Origin: Domibacillus antri
GTDB lineage: Bacteria; Bacillota; Bacilli; Bacillales; Domibacillaceae
Direction: 5' to 3'
DNA length: 64,000 bases
NCBI RefSeq assembly: GCF_001936625.1
Contig: NZ_MSDU01000004.1
Coordinates: 1 to 64,000, forward strand
Each line of letters opens with the position of its first letter. Position 1 is the first letter of the stretch. Positions 29,263 through 37,948 of this stretch are shown here, one piece after another. Under the pieces are notes generated by a model. It did not search any database. It was given only the letters and a program-made list of their open reading frames with translations, and was not told the origin of the DNA. A program made the translations under genes and the position numbers.

Positions 29263-30372
29263 GTGAAGAAGAAAATTGCCGTATTACCAGGCGATGGGAT
29301 TGGCCGCGAAATCGCATCAGGAGCGGCTGCCGTACTTGAAGCGGCAGGCAAGCGTTTTGGCCACGAATTTGAAATTGAGTATGCGGATATCGGCGGTGCA
29401 GCCATTGACGCACACGGTACACCGCTGCCGGATTCTACGCTGGAACTGGCGAGAAACAGTGACGCTGTGCTGCTCGGCGCGGTCGGCGGCCCAAAATGGG
29501 ACAACCTTCCGTCAGCAGAACGTCCGGAGCGCGGTTTGCTTGCGATTCGTAAAGAACTTGGACTATTTGCAAATTTACGTCCGATTCCATCATTCCAAAA
29601 ACTCGTGCAGTCTTCTCCGCTGAAGCCTGAAATTGCCGGAAATGTGAATATGCTGATCGTACGTGAACTCACAGGCGGCCTGTATTTTGGAAAACCGAGC
29701 GAACGACGCGGTGAAAACAAGGAAGTTGTTGTCGATACACTTCAATATACGCGTGAGGAAATTGAAAGAATCGTTGTCAAGGCGTTTGAATTTGCTGCTG
29801 CCCGCGGCGGCCGGCTGACGTCGGTGGATAAAGCGAACGTTCTTGAGTCAAGCCGTATGTGGCGCGAAATCGTCAATGAAAAAGCAGCAGACTATCCGGA
29901 TGTGACAGTTGACCATATGTATGTTGATGCCGCGGCCATGAAATTAATCTCAAGTCCTGGTCAGTTTGATGTCATTGTGACGGAAAACTTATTCGGTGAT
30001 ATTTTGAGTGACGAAGCATCTATGATTACCGGGTCACTCGGTATGCTGCCATCTGCCAGTCTTTCCGAAAGCGGCTTCGGTCTTTACGAACCGGTTCACG
30101 GTTCAGCACCAGACATCGCCGGACAAAATAAAGCGAATCCGCTTGCCATGATTTTGTCAACTGCGCTCATGTTGAAATATTCACTCGGCATGCGTGAAGA
30201 AGGAGAAGCAATTGAACGTGCAGTACAATCTGTATTGAACGACGGCTATTGCACATCTGATTTACAAATGGAAGGCAGTACGGTTGTTGGAACAGATAAA
30301 ATGATTGAACTTGTGACAGCACGGGTTGCGGAAGAGTCAGAATCTTCAATTGACAATATCGTTTATATGTAA
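29263..30372 (+). CDS. leuB: 3-Isopropylmalate dehydrogenase LeuB
   Basis: NAD-dependent oxidative decarboxylation of 3-isopropylmalate. The 369-residue protein shows the family N-terminus [11 protein letters not shown], the substrate-binding [15 protein letters not shown] segment near residue 130 and the signature [29 protein letters not shown] (about 240-268) with Mg-binding aspartates. [14 protein letters not shown] near 283-296 contacts NAD. It starts with GTG, five bases after GGAGGGG, 18 bases past leuA. A gap of about 220 bases separates it from leuC, unusual in this otherwise tight operon. Confidence 0.96.
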   Translation: MKKKIAVLPGDGIGREIASGAAAVLEAAGKRFGHEFEIEYADIGGAAIDAHGTPLPDSTLELARNSDAVLLGAVGGPKWDNLPSAERPERGLLAIRKELGLFANLRPIPSFQKLVQSSPLKPEIAGNVNMLIVRELTGGLYFGKPSERRGENKEVVVDTLQYTREEIERIVVKAFEFAAARGGRLTSVDKANVLESSRMWREIVNEKAADYPDVTVDHMYVDAAAMKLISSPGQFDVIVTENLFGDILSDEASMITGSLGMLPSASLSESGFGLYEPVHGSAPDIAGQNKANPLAMILSTALMLKYSLGMREEGEAIERAVQSVLNDGYCTSDLQMEGSTVVGTDKMIELVTARVAEESESSIDNIVYM

Positions 30373-30418
30373 AGAGAAAAGCCACGGTGGATTCTATTCT
30401 TACATGCATTGTCTGCAA

Positions 30419-30443
30419 GTAAGGGGAGAGTCCCCGTTTTTTA
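30419..30443 (+). terminator. Short hairpin with T-run in the leuB-leuC gap
   Basis: GGGGA-gag-TCCCC followed by GTTTTTT. The stem is only 5 bp with a tight loop, so partial termination or RNA processing is more likely than full stop. The rest of the gap shows no gene. Confidence 0.4.
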
Positions 30444-30595
30444 TCACACTCTAACGGGCAGTAAAATCCCGCTTCAAAGATGAGAGAGATGAAAGAAGCC
30501 TTGATTAGATCAACTGCCTGTAAAAGTCCGATTGGTTCAACTAATGAAAATTTCACTTTATCAAAAATGCACATATGTAAGAGGAGGGCTGTAAC

Positions 30596-32008
30596 ATGAC
30601 GAAGAAAACCATTATCGAAAAAATTTGGGAAAATCACGTTGTAAACAGAGAAGAAGGGAAACCGGATCTGCTCTATATCGATTTACACCTTGTCCATGAA
30701 GTAACATCCCCGCAGGCGTTTGAGGGATTGCGCATGAACGGACGCCGAGTTAGACGCCCTGATTTGACATATGCGACAATGGATCATAATGTACCGACGA
30801 TTAACCGTCACATCATCAACGATCCTGTTTCCAAAACTCAAATTGAGACACTTGAGCAAAACTGCCGTGAATTCGGCATTGAACTTTCTGATATTGATCA
30901 TCCGGATCAGGGCATTGTACATGTCATCGGTCCACAGCTTGGTTTAACACAGCCGGGTAAAACGATCGTGTGCGGCGACAGCCATACATCCACACACGGT
31001 GCATTCGGCGCCCTTTCATTCGGTATCGGTACGAGTGAAGTAGAGCACGTATTGGCAACACAGACATTATGGCAACAGCGCCCGAAAACATTGCAAATTA
31101 AAGTGAACGGAAAACTTGGCTTCGGCGTAACGGCAAAAGATATCATTTTGGCGATTATTGCGAAATTTGGCGTTAATGCCGGTGTAGGGTACGTAATGGA
31201 GTATACCGGTGAAGCGATTCGCAATTTGACGATGGAAGAACGCATGACGATCTGCAACATGTCCATTGAAGCAGGGGCACGCGCCGGTCTGGTCAGCCCG
31301 GATGAAACAACGGTTGAATTTTTGCGCGGCCGTCGTTATGCACCGCAAGGCGAAGAATTTGAAGAAGCAACGGCCCGCTGGTTAGCTCTTGCAACAGATG
31401 AAGGAGCGGAATATGATAAAACGCTTGAAATTGATGCGGCCGAAATTGAACCGCAAGTAACGTGGGGAACAAACCCGTCAATGGGAAGCGGCATCTCCGG
31501 GTCCGTTCCATCTCCTGACGATTTCGAACGGGAAGCAGATAAGGAATCTGTCCGCCTTGCACTTGACTACATGGGTCTTGAAGCAGGCACAAAATTGAGC
31601 GACATTCCAGTTGATTTTGTCTTTATCGGCTCATGTACGAATTCCCGCTTAAGCGATTTACGCGCAGCAGCTGAAGTGGCAAAGGGACGCAAAGTAAAAG
31701 ATCATGTAACAGCGATCGTTGTACCGGGTTCACAGACGGTGAAACAGCAGGCGGAAGCAGAAGGTCTTGATAAAATTTTCACAGAAGCTGGCTTCCAGTG
31801 GCGTGAATCAGGCTGTTCTATGTGCCTTGCTATGAACGACGATGTGGTGCCGCCGGGCAAACGATGTGCGTCTACATCAAACCGTAACTTTGAAGGACGT
31901 CAAGGTAATGGCGCGCGGACACACCTTGTCAGCCCGTCTATGGCCGCAGCTGCAGCTGTGACAGGTCAATTTACAGATGTTCGCCAATTATCAAGCGTCA
32001 CTCATTAA
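30596..32008 (+). CDS. leuC: 3-Isopropylmalate dehydratase large subunit LeuC
   Basis: Large subunit (470 residues) of isopropylmalate isomerase, an aconitase-fold enzyme that carries the [4Fe-4S] cluster. Cluster cysteines are in FIGSCTNSR (near residue 345) and GCSMCLAMN (near 405-413), and [19 protein letters not shown] near 130 is the conserved substrate-site segment. GGAGGG lies upstream of the ATG. It is followed 18 bases later by leuD, which supplies the swivelling domain. Confidence 0.96.
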   Translation: MTKKTIIEKIWENHVVNREEGKPDLLYIDLHLVHEVTSPQAFEGLRMNGRRVRRPDLTYATMDHNVPTINRHIINDPVSKTQIETLEQNCREFGIELSDIDHPDQGIVHVIGPQLGLTQPGKTIVCGDSHTSTHGAFGALSFGIGTSEVEHVLATQTLWQQRPKTLQIKVNGKLGFGVTAKDIILAIIAKFGVNAGVGYVMEYTGEAIRNLTMEERMTICNMSIEAGARAGLVSPDETTVEFLRGRRYAPQGEEFEEATARWLALATDEGAEYDKTLEIDAAEIEPQVTWGTNPSMGSGISGSVPSPDDFEREADKESVRLALDYMGLEAGTKLSDIPVDFVFIGSCTNSRLSDLRAAAEVAKGRKVKDHVTAIVVPGSQTVKQQAEAEGLDKIFTEAGFQWRESGCSMCLAMNDDVVPPGKRCASTSNRNFEGRQGNGARTHLVSPSMAAAAAVTGQFTDVRQLSSVTH

Positions 32009-32026
32009 AAAAAGGAGCGGTCTATT

Positions 32027-32626
32027 ATGCAGCCAATTAATCAATTTACAGGTGTCGTTTGTCCACTTAACCGTCCAAACATCGATACCGATCAAATTAT
32101 TCCAAAGCAATTTTTAAAACGAATTGAGCGCCAGGGATTTGGTCAGTTTGTCTTTTATCACTGGCGTTTTGATGACAATGGAAATAAGCGTGAAGATTTT
32201 GTGATGAATCAGCCGCAATATGCAAATGCGGAAGTGCTCGTAGCCGGTGAAAACTTCGGCTGCGGATCATCGCGTGAACATGCACCATGGGCATTGCTCG
32301 ACTATGGCTTCCGTGTCATTATCGCATCAAGCTACGCTGATATTTTTTACAATAACAGTGTAAAAAATGGAATCCTTGCTGTGAAACTAACGGAAGAGGA
32401 AGTAGCAGAAATTATGGAGCGTTCAAAAGAGGAAGGCTATCGTATTCACGTGAACCTTGAGGAACAAACAGTGAATGATGATAACGGCTTCACTGCTCAT
32501 TTTGACATCGATCCTTATTGGAAAAAGATGCTTTTAAATGGATGGGATGAAATTTCCGTCACATTGACTGACGAAGATCACATCCGCAAGTATGAAGAAA
32601 AAATGTACGGTAAACAATTCAGCTAA
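32027..32626 (+). CDS. leuD: 3-Isopropylmalate dehydratase small subunit LeuD
   Basis: Small subunit (199 residues) completing isopropylmalate isomerase. NIDTDQIIPKQFLKRI (residues 14-29) and the substrate-binding loop GENFGCGSSREHAPWALLDYGF (around 70-91, in two conserved halves) are diagnostic. The C-terminal region (about 165-199) resembles the Bacillus proteins of about 200 residues. AAAGGAG precedes the ATG. It is the last gene of the T-box operon and ends at a strong terminator. Confidence 0.96.
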   Translation: MQPINQFTGVVCPLNRPNIDTDQIIPKQFLKRIERQGFGQFVFYHWRFDDNGNKREDFVMNQPQYANAEVLVAGENFGCGSSREHAPWALLDYGFRVIIASSYADIFYNNSVKNGILAVKLTEEEVAEIMERSKEEGYRIHVNLEEQTVNDDNGFTAHFDIDPYWKKMLLNGWDEISVTLTDEDHIRKYEEKMYGKQFS

Positions 32627-32628
32627 GC

Positions 32629-32668
32629 AAAAAAGAAGGACTTCACAGCGAAGTCCTTCTTTTTTGTA
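32629..32668. terminator. Terminator of the ilv-leu operon
   Basis: Perfect 10-bp stem GAAGGACTTC / GAAGTCCTTC with a 5-base loop, A-run before and T-run after; it could also serve the small gene on the minus strand. Confidence 0.92.
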
Positions 32669-32670
32669 TT

Positions 32671-32739
32671 TTACAGCATGGAAAGAATCCATGAAATAAC
32701 GACGATAGCCCCGATAATCATTAAAATGGTTTTCAACAT
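32671..32739 (-). CDS. Candidate 22-residue hydrophobic membrane peptide
   Basis: On the minus strand ATG begins MLKTILMIIGAIVVISWILS and ends two residues later. Nearly all residues are apolar after the initial lysine, typical of single-pass microproteins. GAGGTGATGAT is placed 3-8 bases before the ATG, a good Bacillus ribosome site. The leuD terminator lies immediately downstream and would work for it too. Coding potential is plausible but unproven; no family was recognised. Confidence 0.45.
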   Translation of the reverse strand: MLKTILMIIGAIVVISWILSML

Positions 32740-32888
32740 ATATCATCACCTCATAAGCCTTTGTTTTGAATTATGTTCCCGTGAATGGTGCAGACTAAAC
32801 GTATATGACAAAAATGATAAAAAAATGAAGTTTACGTGTTTTTATTATTTTTCAATAGGGAAAAGGACAGAAAGGGAGGTGCGTGCTT

Positions 32889-34001
32889 TTGATCGAATTT
32901 AAAAATGTATCAAAAAAGTATCCGGATGGATTCGAAGCGCTTAAAAAGATGAATGTGACCGTCAAGAAAGGTGAATTGTTTGTCCTGATTGGGCCGAGCG
33001 GATGCGGGAAAACAACGACGATGAAAATGATCAATCGTCTGATTGACCCCTCCAGCGGAACGATTCAAATTGACGGCAAGAACATTTCACAAATCAACCC
33101 GGTTCAGCTCCGGCGGGATATCGGCTATGTCATTCAGCAAATCGGCTTAATGCCGCATATGACGATTAAAGAAAATGTCGGTCTCGTGCCGAAGCTGAAA
33201 AAATGGGAAGAAGCAAAATATGCCGCACGTGTTCGAGAATTGATGGATCTTGTCGGTCTCGATCCGGATGTATTTGCTGACCGATATCCGGCTGAATTGT
33301 CCGGCGGCCAGCAGCAGCGGATCGGGGTTATTCGGGCGATGGCGGCAGAGCCCAACATTATTTTAATGGATGAACCGTTCAGTGCGCTTGATCCGATCAG
33401 CCGTGAACAGCTGCAGGATGAGCTTGTGAGACTGCAAAGTGAAATTCAGAAAACGATTGTATTCGTGACACATGATATGGATGAAGCACTCAAAATCGCA
33501 GATCGTATTTGTATTATGAAAGACGGTGTTATCGTACAGCTTGACACGCCGGAACGCATTTTGCGCCATCCGGCGGATGAATTTGTCCGGCAATTTATCG
33601 GTGAAGACCGCATTCAGGATCAAATGTCATTGCCGGCACTTGAACTGTTAATGACATCACCCATTACGGCTTCACCGGATAGAGGAATTGCTGCTGCCCT
33701 TAAATTGATGCGGCAAAAACGGGTTGACAGCTTAATTCTTGTCGATAACCAGCGCCGCTATCACGGTGTCGTCGGCATATGGGATTTACAGCGTTCGTAT
33801 ACAGACGAAGACTTAACGCTGCGCGATATTGAAAAAGTGACGGTGCCTGTGATCAATCATCTTGAAGATCCGGAAACAGCACTGGAAATGATTAATAAGT
33901 CACCGCTCAGTTTTATCATTGTGACTGATGAAGAAAATCGTGTACAGGGCATTATTAATCGTGCCAGCATCGTCCGTCATATATCCAATCAATTTGTTTA
34001 A
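32889..34001 (+). CDS. opuFA: Osmoprotectant ABC transporter ATPase OpuFA
   Basis: ATP-binding subunit (370 residues) of a compatible-solute importer of the OpuA/OpuC/OpuF family. Walker A is GPSGCGKT (residues 35-42), the Q-loop follows in YVIQQIGLMPHM, the ABC signature is ELSGGQQQR near 137 and Walker B is IILMDEPFSALD near 158. Two CBS domains occupy about 250-370, as in osmotically regulated members. A TTG start is preferred because GGAGG is nine bases away; an in-frame GTG two codons earlier is only three bases from it. The permease-binding protein fusion gene follows after 17 bases. Confidence 0.92.
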   Translation: MIEFKNVSKKYPDGFEALKKMNVTVKKGELFVLIGPSGCGKTTTMKMINRLIDPSSGTIQIDGKNISQINPVQLRRDIGYVIQQIGLMPHMTIKENVGLVPKLKKWEEAKYAARVRELMDLVGLDPDVFADRYPAELSGGQQQRIGVIRAMAAEPNIILMDEPFSALDPISREQLQDELVRLQSEIQKTIVFVTHDMDEALKIADRICIMKDGVIVQLDTPERILRHPADEFVRQFIGEDRIQDQMSLPALELLMTSPITASPDRGIAAALKLMRQKRVDSLILVDNQRRYHGVVGIWDLQRSYTDEDLTLRDIEKVTVPVINHLEDPETALEMINKSPLSFIIVTDEENRVQGIINRASIVRHISNQFV

Positions 34002-34018
34002 AAGGGGGGGAAGCTATT

Positions 34019-35590
34019 TTGACAATCAACTTAATAGCACAAACAACCAATGCGTTTACAACCAGGTGGGCTGAAATATGGCAGCTCATTATGGAGCATT
34101 TATATTTATCGTTAATCTCCATTGGCCTTGCGATCCTCATATCTGTGCCTCTCGGTATTTATTTAACCCGCCATAAAAAAATTGCCGAGCCGATTATCGG
34201 TATCACAGCTGTCTTTCAAACGATTCCAAGTTTAGCCTTGCTCGTATTTCTTGTTCCATTCATTGGAACAGGGGAAGCACCGGCTATCATTGCCTTAACG
34301 ATATACGGGCTGCTGCCGATTTTAAGAAATACGTATCTCGGTATTACAGGTGTCGACAAATCCACTGTTGAAGCGGGTGTCGGGATGGGGATGACGAGCA
34401 GGCAGGTATTATGGATGGTTGAACTGCCGCTTGCGATGAAAGTGATAATGGGGGGTGTGCGGACCGCAGCCGTTTTAATTGTCGGTGTCGCGACGATCGC
34501 CGGATTAATCGGAGCAGGCGGACTTGGGGATTTAATTTTCCGCGGGCTCCAGACGTACAATTCCGGCCTTATTTTAGCAGGTGCCATTCCAGCGGCGCTC
34601 ATCGCCATTATTCTGGACTTTATTTTGAAACGGGTTGAATATAATTCATCAACAGAAGCATTGCAGAAAAAAGGAAGAAGAGGCCGTAAAATGACACTGG
34701 CTCTGGCCGCGGCGGCAGGATTGTTATTTATCGGTATGGCGGGATGGTCGCTTGTCGGCGGAGCCAATTCAGACGATACGATTACGATTACCGGCAAGTC
34801 CTTTACCGAACAGGAAATTCTTGTCCATGTATACGGAAAGCTGATTGAAGAAAATACAGATTTGAATGTGAAATACGAATCGTTTATCAGCGGGTCGGCA
34901 GGTGTTTTTGACGGACTGAAGCAAGGATCATACGACATGTCAGTCGAGTACACGGGAACCATTTTGCTGAACTATTTAAAAGAGGAAATCGACAGCAACG
35001 ATCCGGATGATGTATACGACTATGCGAAAAAGCGTTTTGGTGAAGAGTTTGATTTGCAGCTGCTTGATCCGATTGGCTTTAACAATACGTATTCTGTGAC
35101 CATTCGTCAGGCGGACGCGGACAAATATGGTATTGAAACGATTTCAGACTTAAAGCCGTATGCCGGTGACATGCGATTCGGTTCAGAACCTGAATTTTTA
35201 GAGCGGGCAGATGGTTATCCGGGCTTGCAGGAAGTATACGGGCTTGATTTTGCTTCGACGCAGACACTGGATAGCGGGATTATGTACAGTGCGATTAAAA
35301 ACAATGAAGTGGATGCGATTGATGCCTATACGACAGATGGGCGGATTCAAGCGTTCAATTTGAAAGTTCTGGAGGATGACAAACAGTTCTTCCCGCCTTA
35401 TTATGCGATACCGGTTGTCCGCGGCGAAGTGCTTGAAAGTCATCCGCAACTTAAAGAGGTGCTCAATATGCTTGCCGGAAAAATCAATGATGAACGAATG
35501 CAGGAATTAAACAAGCGGGTCGATTTAGATGGTAAGAAATATGAGGAAGTAGCTGAAGAATTTTTAAAAGAAGAAGGATTTATTGAATAA
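34019..35590 (+). CDS. opuFB: Fused permease and substrate-binding protein OpuFB
   Basis: A 523-residue fusion. Residues 1-215 are an OpuC/OpuB-type permease with about six helices and the coupling motif EAGVGMGMTSRQVLWMVELP near 120. A linker helix near 225-245 (LALAAAAGLLFIGMAGWSLVG) brings the C-terminus outside. Residues 255-523 form a QAT-type binding protein for quaternary amines (ITGKSFTEQEILVHVYGKLIEE start). This two-gene design corresponds to OpuF of Bacillus infantis and BilE of Listeria. The fusion is continuous with no frameshift. It starts with TTG after AAGGGGGGG. Ligands such as glycine betaine or proline betaine are inferred from the family. Confidence 0.9.
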   Translation: MTINLIAQTTNAFTTRWAEIWQLIMEHLYLSLISIGLAILISVPLGIYLTRHKKIAEPIIGITAVFQTIPSLALLVFLVPFIGTGEAPAIIALTIYGLLPILRNTYLGITGVDKSTVEAGVGMGMTSRQVLWMVELPLAMKVIMGGVRTAAVLIVGVATIAGLIGAGGLGDLIFRGLQTYNSGLILAGAIPAALIAIILDFILKRVEYNSSTEALQKKGRRGRKMTLALAAAAGLLFIGMAGWSLVGGANSDDTITITGKSFTEQEILVHVYGKLIEENTDLNVKYESFISGSAGVFDGLKQGSYDMSVEYTGTILLNYLKEEIDSNDPDDVYDYAKKRFGEEFDLQLLDPIGFNNTYSVTIRQADADKYGIETISDLKPYAGDMRFGSEPEFLERADGYPGLQEVYGLDFASTQTLDSGIMYSAIKNNEVDAIDAYTTDGRIQAFNLKVLEDDKQFFPPYYAIPVVRGEVLESHPQLKEVLNMLAGKINDERMQELNKRVDLDGKKYEEVAEEFLKEEGFIE

Positions 35591-35594
35591 TAGT

Positions 35595-35630
35595 GGAAGC
35601 TGTCTCAAATGAGGCGGCTTTTCCTTTTTA
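35595..35630 (+). terminator. Terminator of the opuF operon
   Basis: AAGCTGTCTCA pairs with TGAGGCGGCTT (two G-U pairs), then TTCCTTTTT. Confidence 0.7.
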
Positions 35631-35694
35631 AGGGCATGAAGCGGTGAAAAAAGGGAAAAGTGTAAACAGACAAATTTCAAGGGAGGAATGAACA

Positions 35695-37083
35695 ATGGAT
35701 TTTCGGATTGAGCGTGATACGCTCGGTGAAATGATGGTGCCGGCGGATAAATACTGGGGAGCGCAGACGCAGCGCAGTGTAGAAAACTTCCCGATTGGGA
35801 CAGAAAAAATGCCGATAGAGATGATTTATGCATTTGCTCAGTTAAAAAAAGCGGCTGCAGCGGTAAACGGTGAATTGGGCCAGCTGGCTGAAGAAAAAAT
35901 GAAAGCCATCATGGAAGCGTGTGATGAAATTTTAGAAGGGAAGTGGGATGGGCATTTTCCTCTTGTTGTTTGGCAGACGGGAAGCGGCACGCAATCAAAC
36001 ATGAACGTAAATGAAGTGGTGGCAAGACGCGCTTCTGAAATTGCCGGGCAAGAAGGACTTATCCATCCGAATGATGATGTAAATATGTCGCAAAGTTCCA
36101 ATGATACCTTTCCGACAGCCATGCATATTGCGGTATATTCCGAGATTGAAAAACGATTGAAACCGGCTTTGAAACAGTTTGCCAACACGCTGCAAGCGAA
36201 AGAGGAAGAATACATGGAGGTCATTAAAATTGGCCGCACTCATTTGCAGGATGCCACGCCTTTAACGCTCGGACAGGAAATCTCCGGCTGGCGTCATATG
36301 ATTGTCCAAAGTGAAAACATGCTAGATCAGGCGAAAGCAGGACTGTTAAACCTGGCCATCGGCGGCACGGCGGTCGGAACAGGGATAAATGCCGATCCTT
36401 CATTCGGGGTGAAAACAGCGGAGCAGTTAAAAAAACAGACAGATTTTCCATTTGTTTCGTCCAAAAATAAATTTCATGCATTGACGAGCCATGACGAAAT
36501 CGTTTTTGTGCATGGAGCATTAAAAGCACTTGCTGCCGATGCGATGAAAATCGCCAACGATGTACGATGGCTTGCAAGCGGTCCTCGAAGCGGTCTTGGT
36601 GAACTGACGATTCCGGCAAATGAACCGGGCAGCTCGATTATGCCGGGAAAAGTAAATCCGACACAAAGTGAAGCGCTCACGATGGCGGCTGTTCAAGTAT
36701 TCGGAAACGATGCCGCGGTCGGTTTTGCGGCAAGTCAAGGGAATTTTGAATTAAATGTGTTCAAACCGGTTATTTTATATAATGTGCTCCAGTCAATCCG
36801 GCTGCTTGCTGATGGAATCTCGTCCTTTGATGAGCGGTGCGCGGCAGGCATAGAAGCTAACCGGGATGTAATTGACCACTTAATGAAGCAGTCGCTTATG
36901 CTAGTTACCGCATTAAATCCGCATATCGGCTACGAAAAAGCAGCGGAAATTGCGAAAACTGCCCATCAAAATGGAACGACGCTGAAGGAAGCGGCTCTAG
37001 CATCCGGATATGTAACCAATAAAGAGTATGACCAATGGATTGATCCGAAGCAAATGGTCAACCTGCCTAAAAAAAGAAATTAA
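35695..37083 (+). CDS. fumC: Class II fumarate hydratase
   Basis: Iron-independent fumarase (citG in B. subtilis) of the TCA cycle, interconverting fumarate and malate; homotetramer in the cytosol. The 462-residue protein has [14 protein letters not shown] near residue 97, the [21 protein letters not shown] segment near 125-145 with the catalytic His region, [10 protein letters not shown] near 185 and the family signature [13 protein letters not shown] near 315 with the catalytic serine loop. GGGAGG lies upstream of the ATG. It is monocistronic, bounded by terminators on both sides. Confidence 0.96.
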   Translation: MDFRIERDTLGEMMVPADKYWGAQTQRSVENFPIGTEKMPIEMIYAFAQLKKAAAAVNGELGQLAEEKMKAIMEACDEILEGKWDGHFPLVVWQTGSGTQSNMNVNEVVARRASEIAGQEGLIHPNDDVNMSQSSNDTFPTAMHIAVYSEIEKRLKPALKQFANTLQAKEEEYMEVIKIGRTHLQDATPLTLGQEISGWRHMIVQSENMLDQAKAGLLNLAIGGTAVGTGINADPSFGVKTAEQLKKQTDFPFVSSKNKFHALTSHDEIVFVHGALKALAADAMKIANDVRWLASGPRSGLGELTIPANEPGSSIMPGKVNPTQSEALTMAAVQVFGNDAAVGFAASQGNFELNVFKPVILYNVLQSIRLLADGISSFDERCAAGIEANRDVIDHLMKQSLMLVTALNPHIGYEKAAEIAKTAHQNGTTLKEAALASGYVTNKEYDQWIDPKQMVNLPKKRN

Positions 37084-37087
37084 ATAA

Positions 37088-37130
37088 AGAGCCGCCTCAA
37101 AAGTTAATCTTTTGAGACGGCTCTCTTTTA
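37088..37130. terminator. Terminator between fumC and the convergent spore protein gene
   Basis: AGAGCCGcCTCAAAAG pairs with CTTTTGAGaCGGCTCT, with T-rich sequence after it; the hairpin can also serve the minus-strand gene. Confidence 0.85.
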
Positions 37131-37135
37131 AAGAA

Positions 37136-37348
37136 TTATTTTTGGAAGCCGCTTAATTGTTGTTCAGCCATTTGTACGAGACGTTTTGTAATCTCGCCTC
37201 CGACTGAACCGTTTGCACGGGATGTTGCATCAGCGCCAAGCTGCACGCCGAATTCAGACGCGATTTCGTACTTCATTTGATCGATAGCCTGTTGAGCACC
37301 TGGAGCTACTAATTGGTTGCGATTTCCACCGCTGTTGCTGTTTGCCAT
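37136..37348 (-). CDS. Alpha/beta-type small acid-soluble spore protein (SASP)
   Basis: A 70-residue DNA-coating protein made in the forespore that protects spore DNA from UV and heat. The germination protease site is EIASEFG at residues 28-34, cleaved at germination. The C-terminal motif [21 protein letters not shown] is the second conserved block. The N-terminus ([23 protein letters not shown]) matches major SASPs such as SspA-D and SspF-like Bacillus variants; paralogue identity cannot be fixed. GGGAGATG lies upstream. An excellent sigma-G promoter and a structured 100-base leader precede it. Confidence 0.95.
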   Translation of the reverse strand: MANSNSGGNRNQLVAPGAQQAIDQMKYEIASEFGVQLGADATSRANGSVGGEITKRLVQMAEQQLSGFQK

Positions 37349-37379
37349 TACAGTTCATCTCCCTTTATCAATTTTTGGC

Positions 37380-37438
37380 CGGGTCTAACGGAGTTGCACC
37401 GCTGCGGTTCACCGCCCGATTCTCTCGGCTATGACCCG
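37380..37438 (-). other. Multi-hairpin structured leader of the SASP gene
   Basis: A 6-bp stem (CGGGTC / GACCCG) encloses three consecutive small hairpins: CCGA/TCGG with a 5-base loop, GCGG/CCGC with a 4-base loop, and a weaker CGG/CCG. The arrangement is cloverleaf-like but lacks tRNA invariants. It lies entirely within the predicted 5' leader between the sigma-G start point and the ribosome site. Function is unknown; symmetry means the fold exists on either strand. Confidence 0.5.
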
Positions 37439-37453
37439 ATGTGATTGTGTTAC

Positions 37454-37482
37454 TAGTATGGATTTTTCACATTCGTTTATGC
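37454..37482 (-). promoter_or_regulatory. Sigma-G (forespore) promoter of the SASP gene
   Basis: On the minus strand GCATA and CATACTA are separated by 17 bases, an essentially consensus sigma-G/sigma-F promoter, about 100 bases upstream of the SASP start. Confidence 0.8.
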
Positions 37483-37552
37483 TTGACAAAAGCAGGTAGT
37501 TGTTTCCTCCATAGGAAAGCCCCTCATACATGCGTTTTTTGGGACAAGATGT

Positions 37553-37558
37553 TATAAT
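37553..37558 (+). promoter_or_regulatory. -10 element of the CsoR-family regulator gene
   Basis: Perfect TATAAT with a poor -35 region; about 58 bases before the start codon. Confidence 0.4.
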
Positions 37559-37616
37559 ATTCGTATGAAATTTTCAGGTGCTGGAAATGAAAATGGAGAT
37601 CAGAACGGAGAGATAG

Positions 37617-37883
37617 ATGATGATGACATACAACCGCGATGTGAAAAACCGCCTGAGCCGGATTGAAGGTCAGGTTAGAGGTGTGAGCAAAATGGTTGAA
37701 GAACAAAAAGATTGCCGGGAAGTTGTCACACAGCTGTCGGCGATTCGATCAGCTGTTGACCGTTCAATTGGATTGATTGTCGCCCAAAACCTCGAATCGT
37801 GCATTCGGGAAGCACATGAAAGCGGGCAAAATGCAGATGATGCCATTCAAGAAGCGGTTAATATGATTGTCAAAAGCAGATAA
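37617..37883 (+). CDS. CsoR/FrmR-family metal- or persulfide-responsive repressor
   Basis: An 88-residue all-helical DUF156 repressor, acting as dimer/tetramer. The fold is diagnostic: RLSRIEGQVRGVSKMVEEQKDC, then QLSAIRSAVDRSIGLIV. Ligand positions are C33 and C62, with Asn58 where copper sensors have the His ligand (HLxxC). The two cysteines are 29 residues apart, the spacing of the persulfide sensor CstR. Loss of the His argues against a classical Cu(I) sensor and leans to CstR-like sensing, which is inference. Three consecutive ATGs follow GGAGAG, so the start may move by one or two codons. No copper or sulfur gene is adjacent. Confidence 0.85.
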   Translation: MMMTYNRDVKNRLSRIEGQVRGVSKMVEEQKDCREVVTQLSAIRSAVDRSIGLIVAQNLESCIREAHESGQNADDAIQEAVNMIVKSR

Positions 37884-37948
37884 TGGATGCGATGCCGTTC
37901 CGGCCGGAACCGGCATCGTTTCTTTATGTGAGTGGAAGGCGGGAAATT

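Noticed and set aside
34600-34780. Frameshift or assembly join creating the opuFB fusion
   Set aside because: The reading frame is continuous through a natural linker helix, and the same fusion is known in OpuF and BilE transporters.
36224-36619. 131-codon open frame antisense to fumC
   Set aside because: Arises from codon bias of the sense gene; no family resemblance or ribosome site.
37380-37438. tRNA gene
   Set aside because: The cloverleaf-like fold has no 7-bp acceptor, no GTTCRA T-loop in a 5-bp stem, and no credible anticodon arm on either strand.
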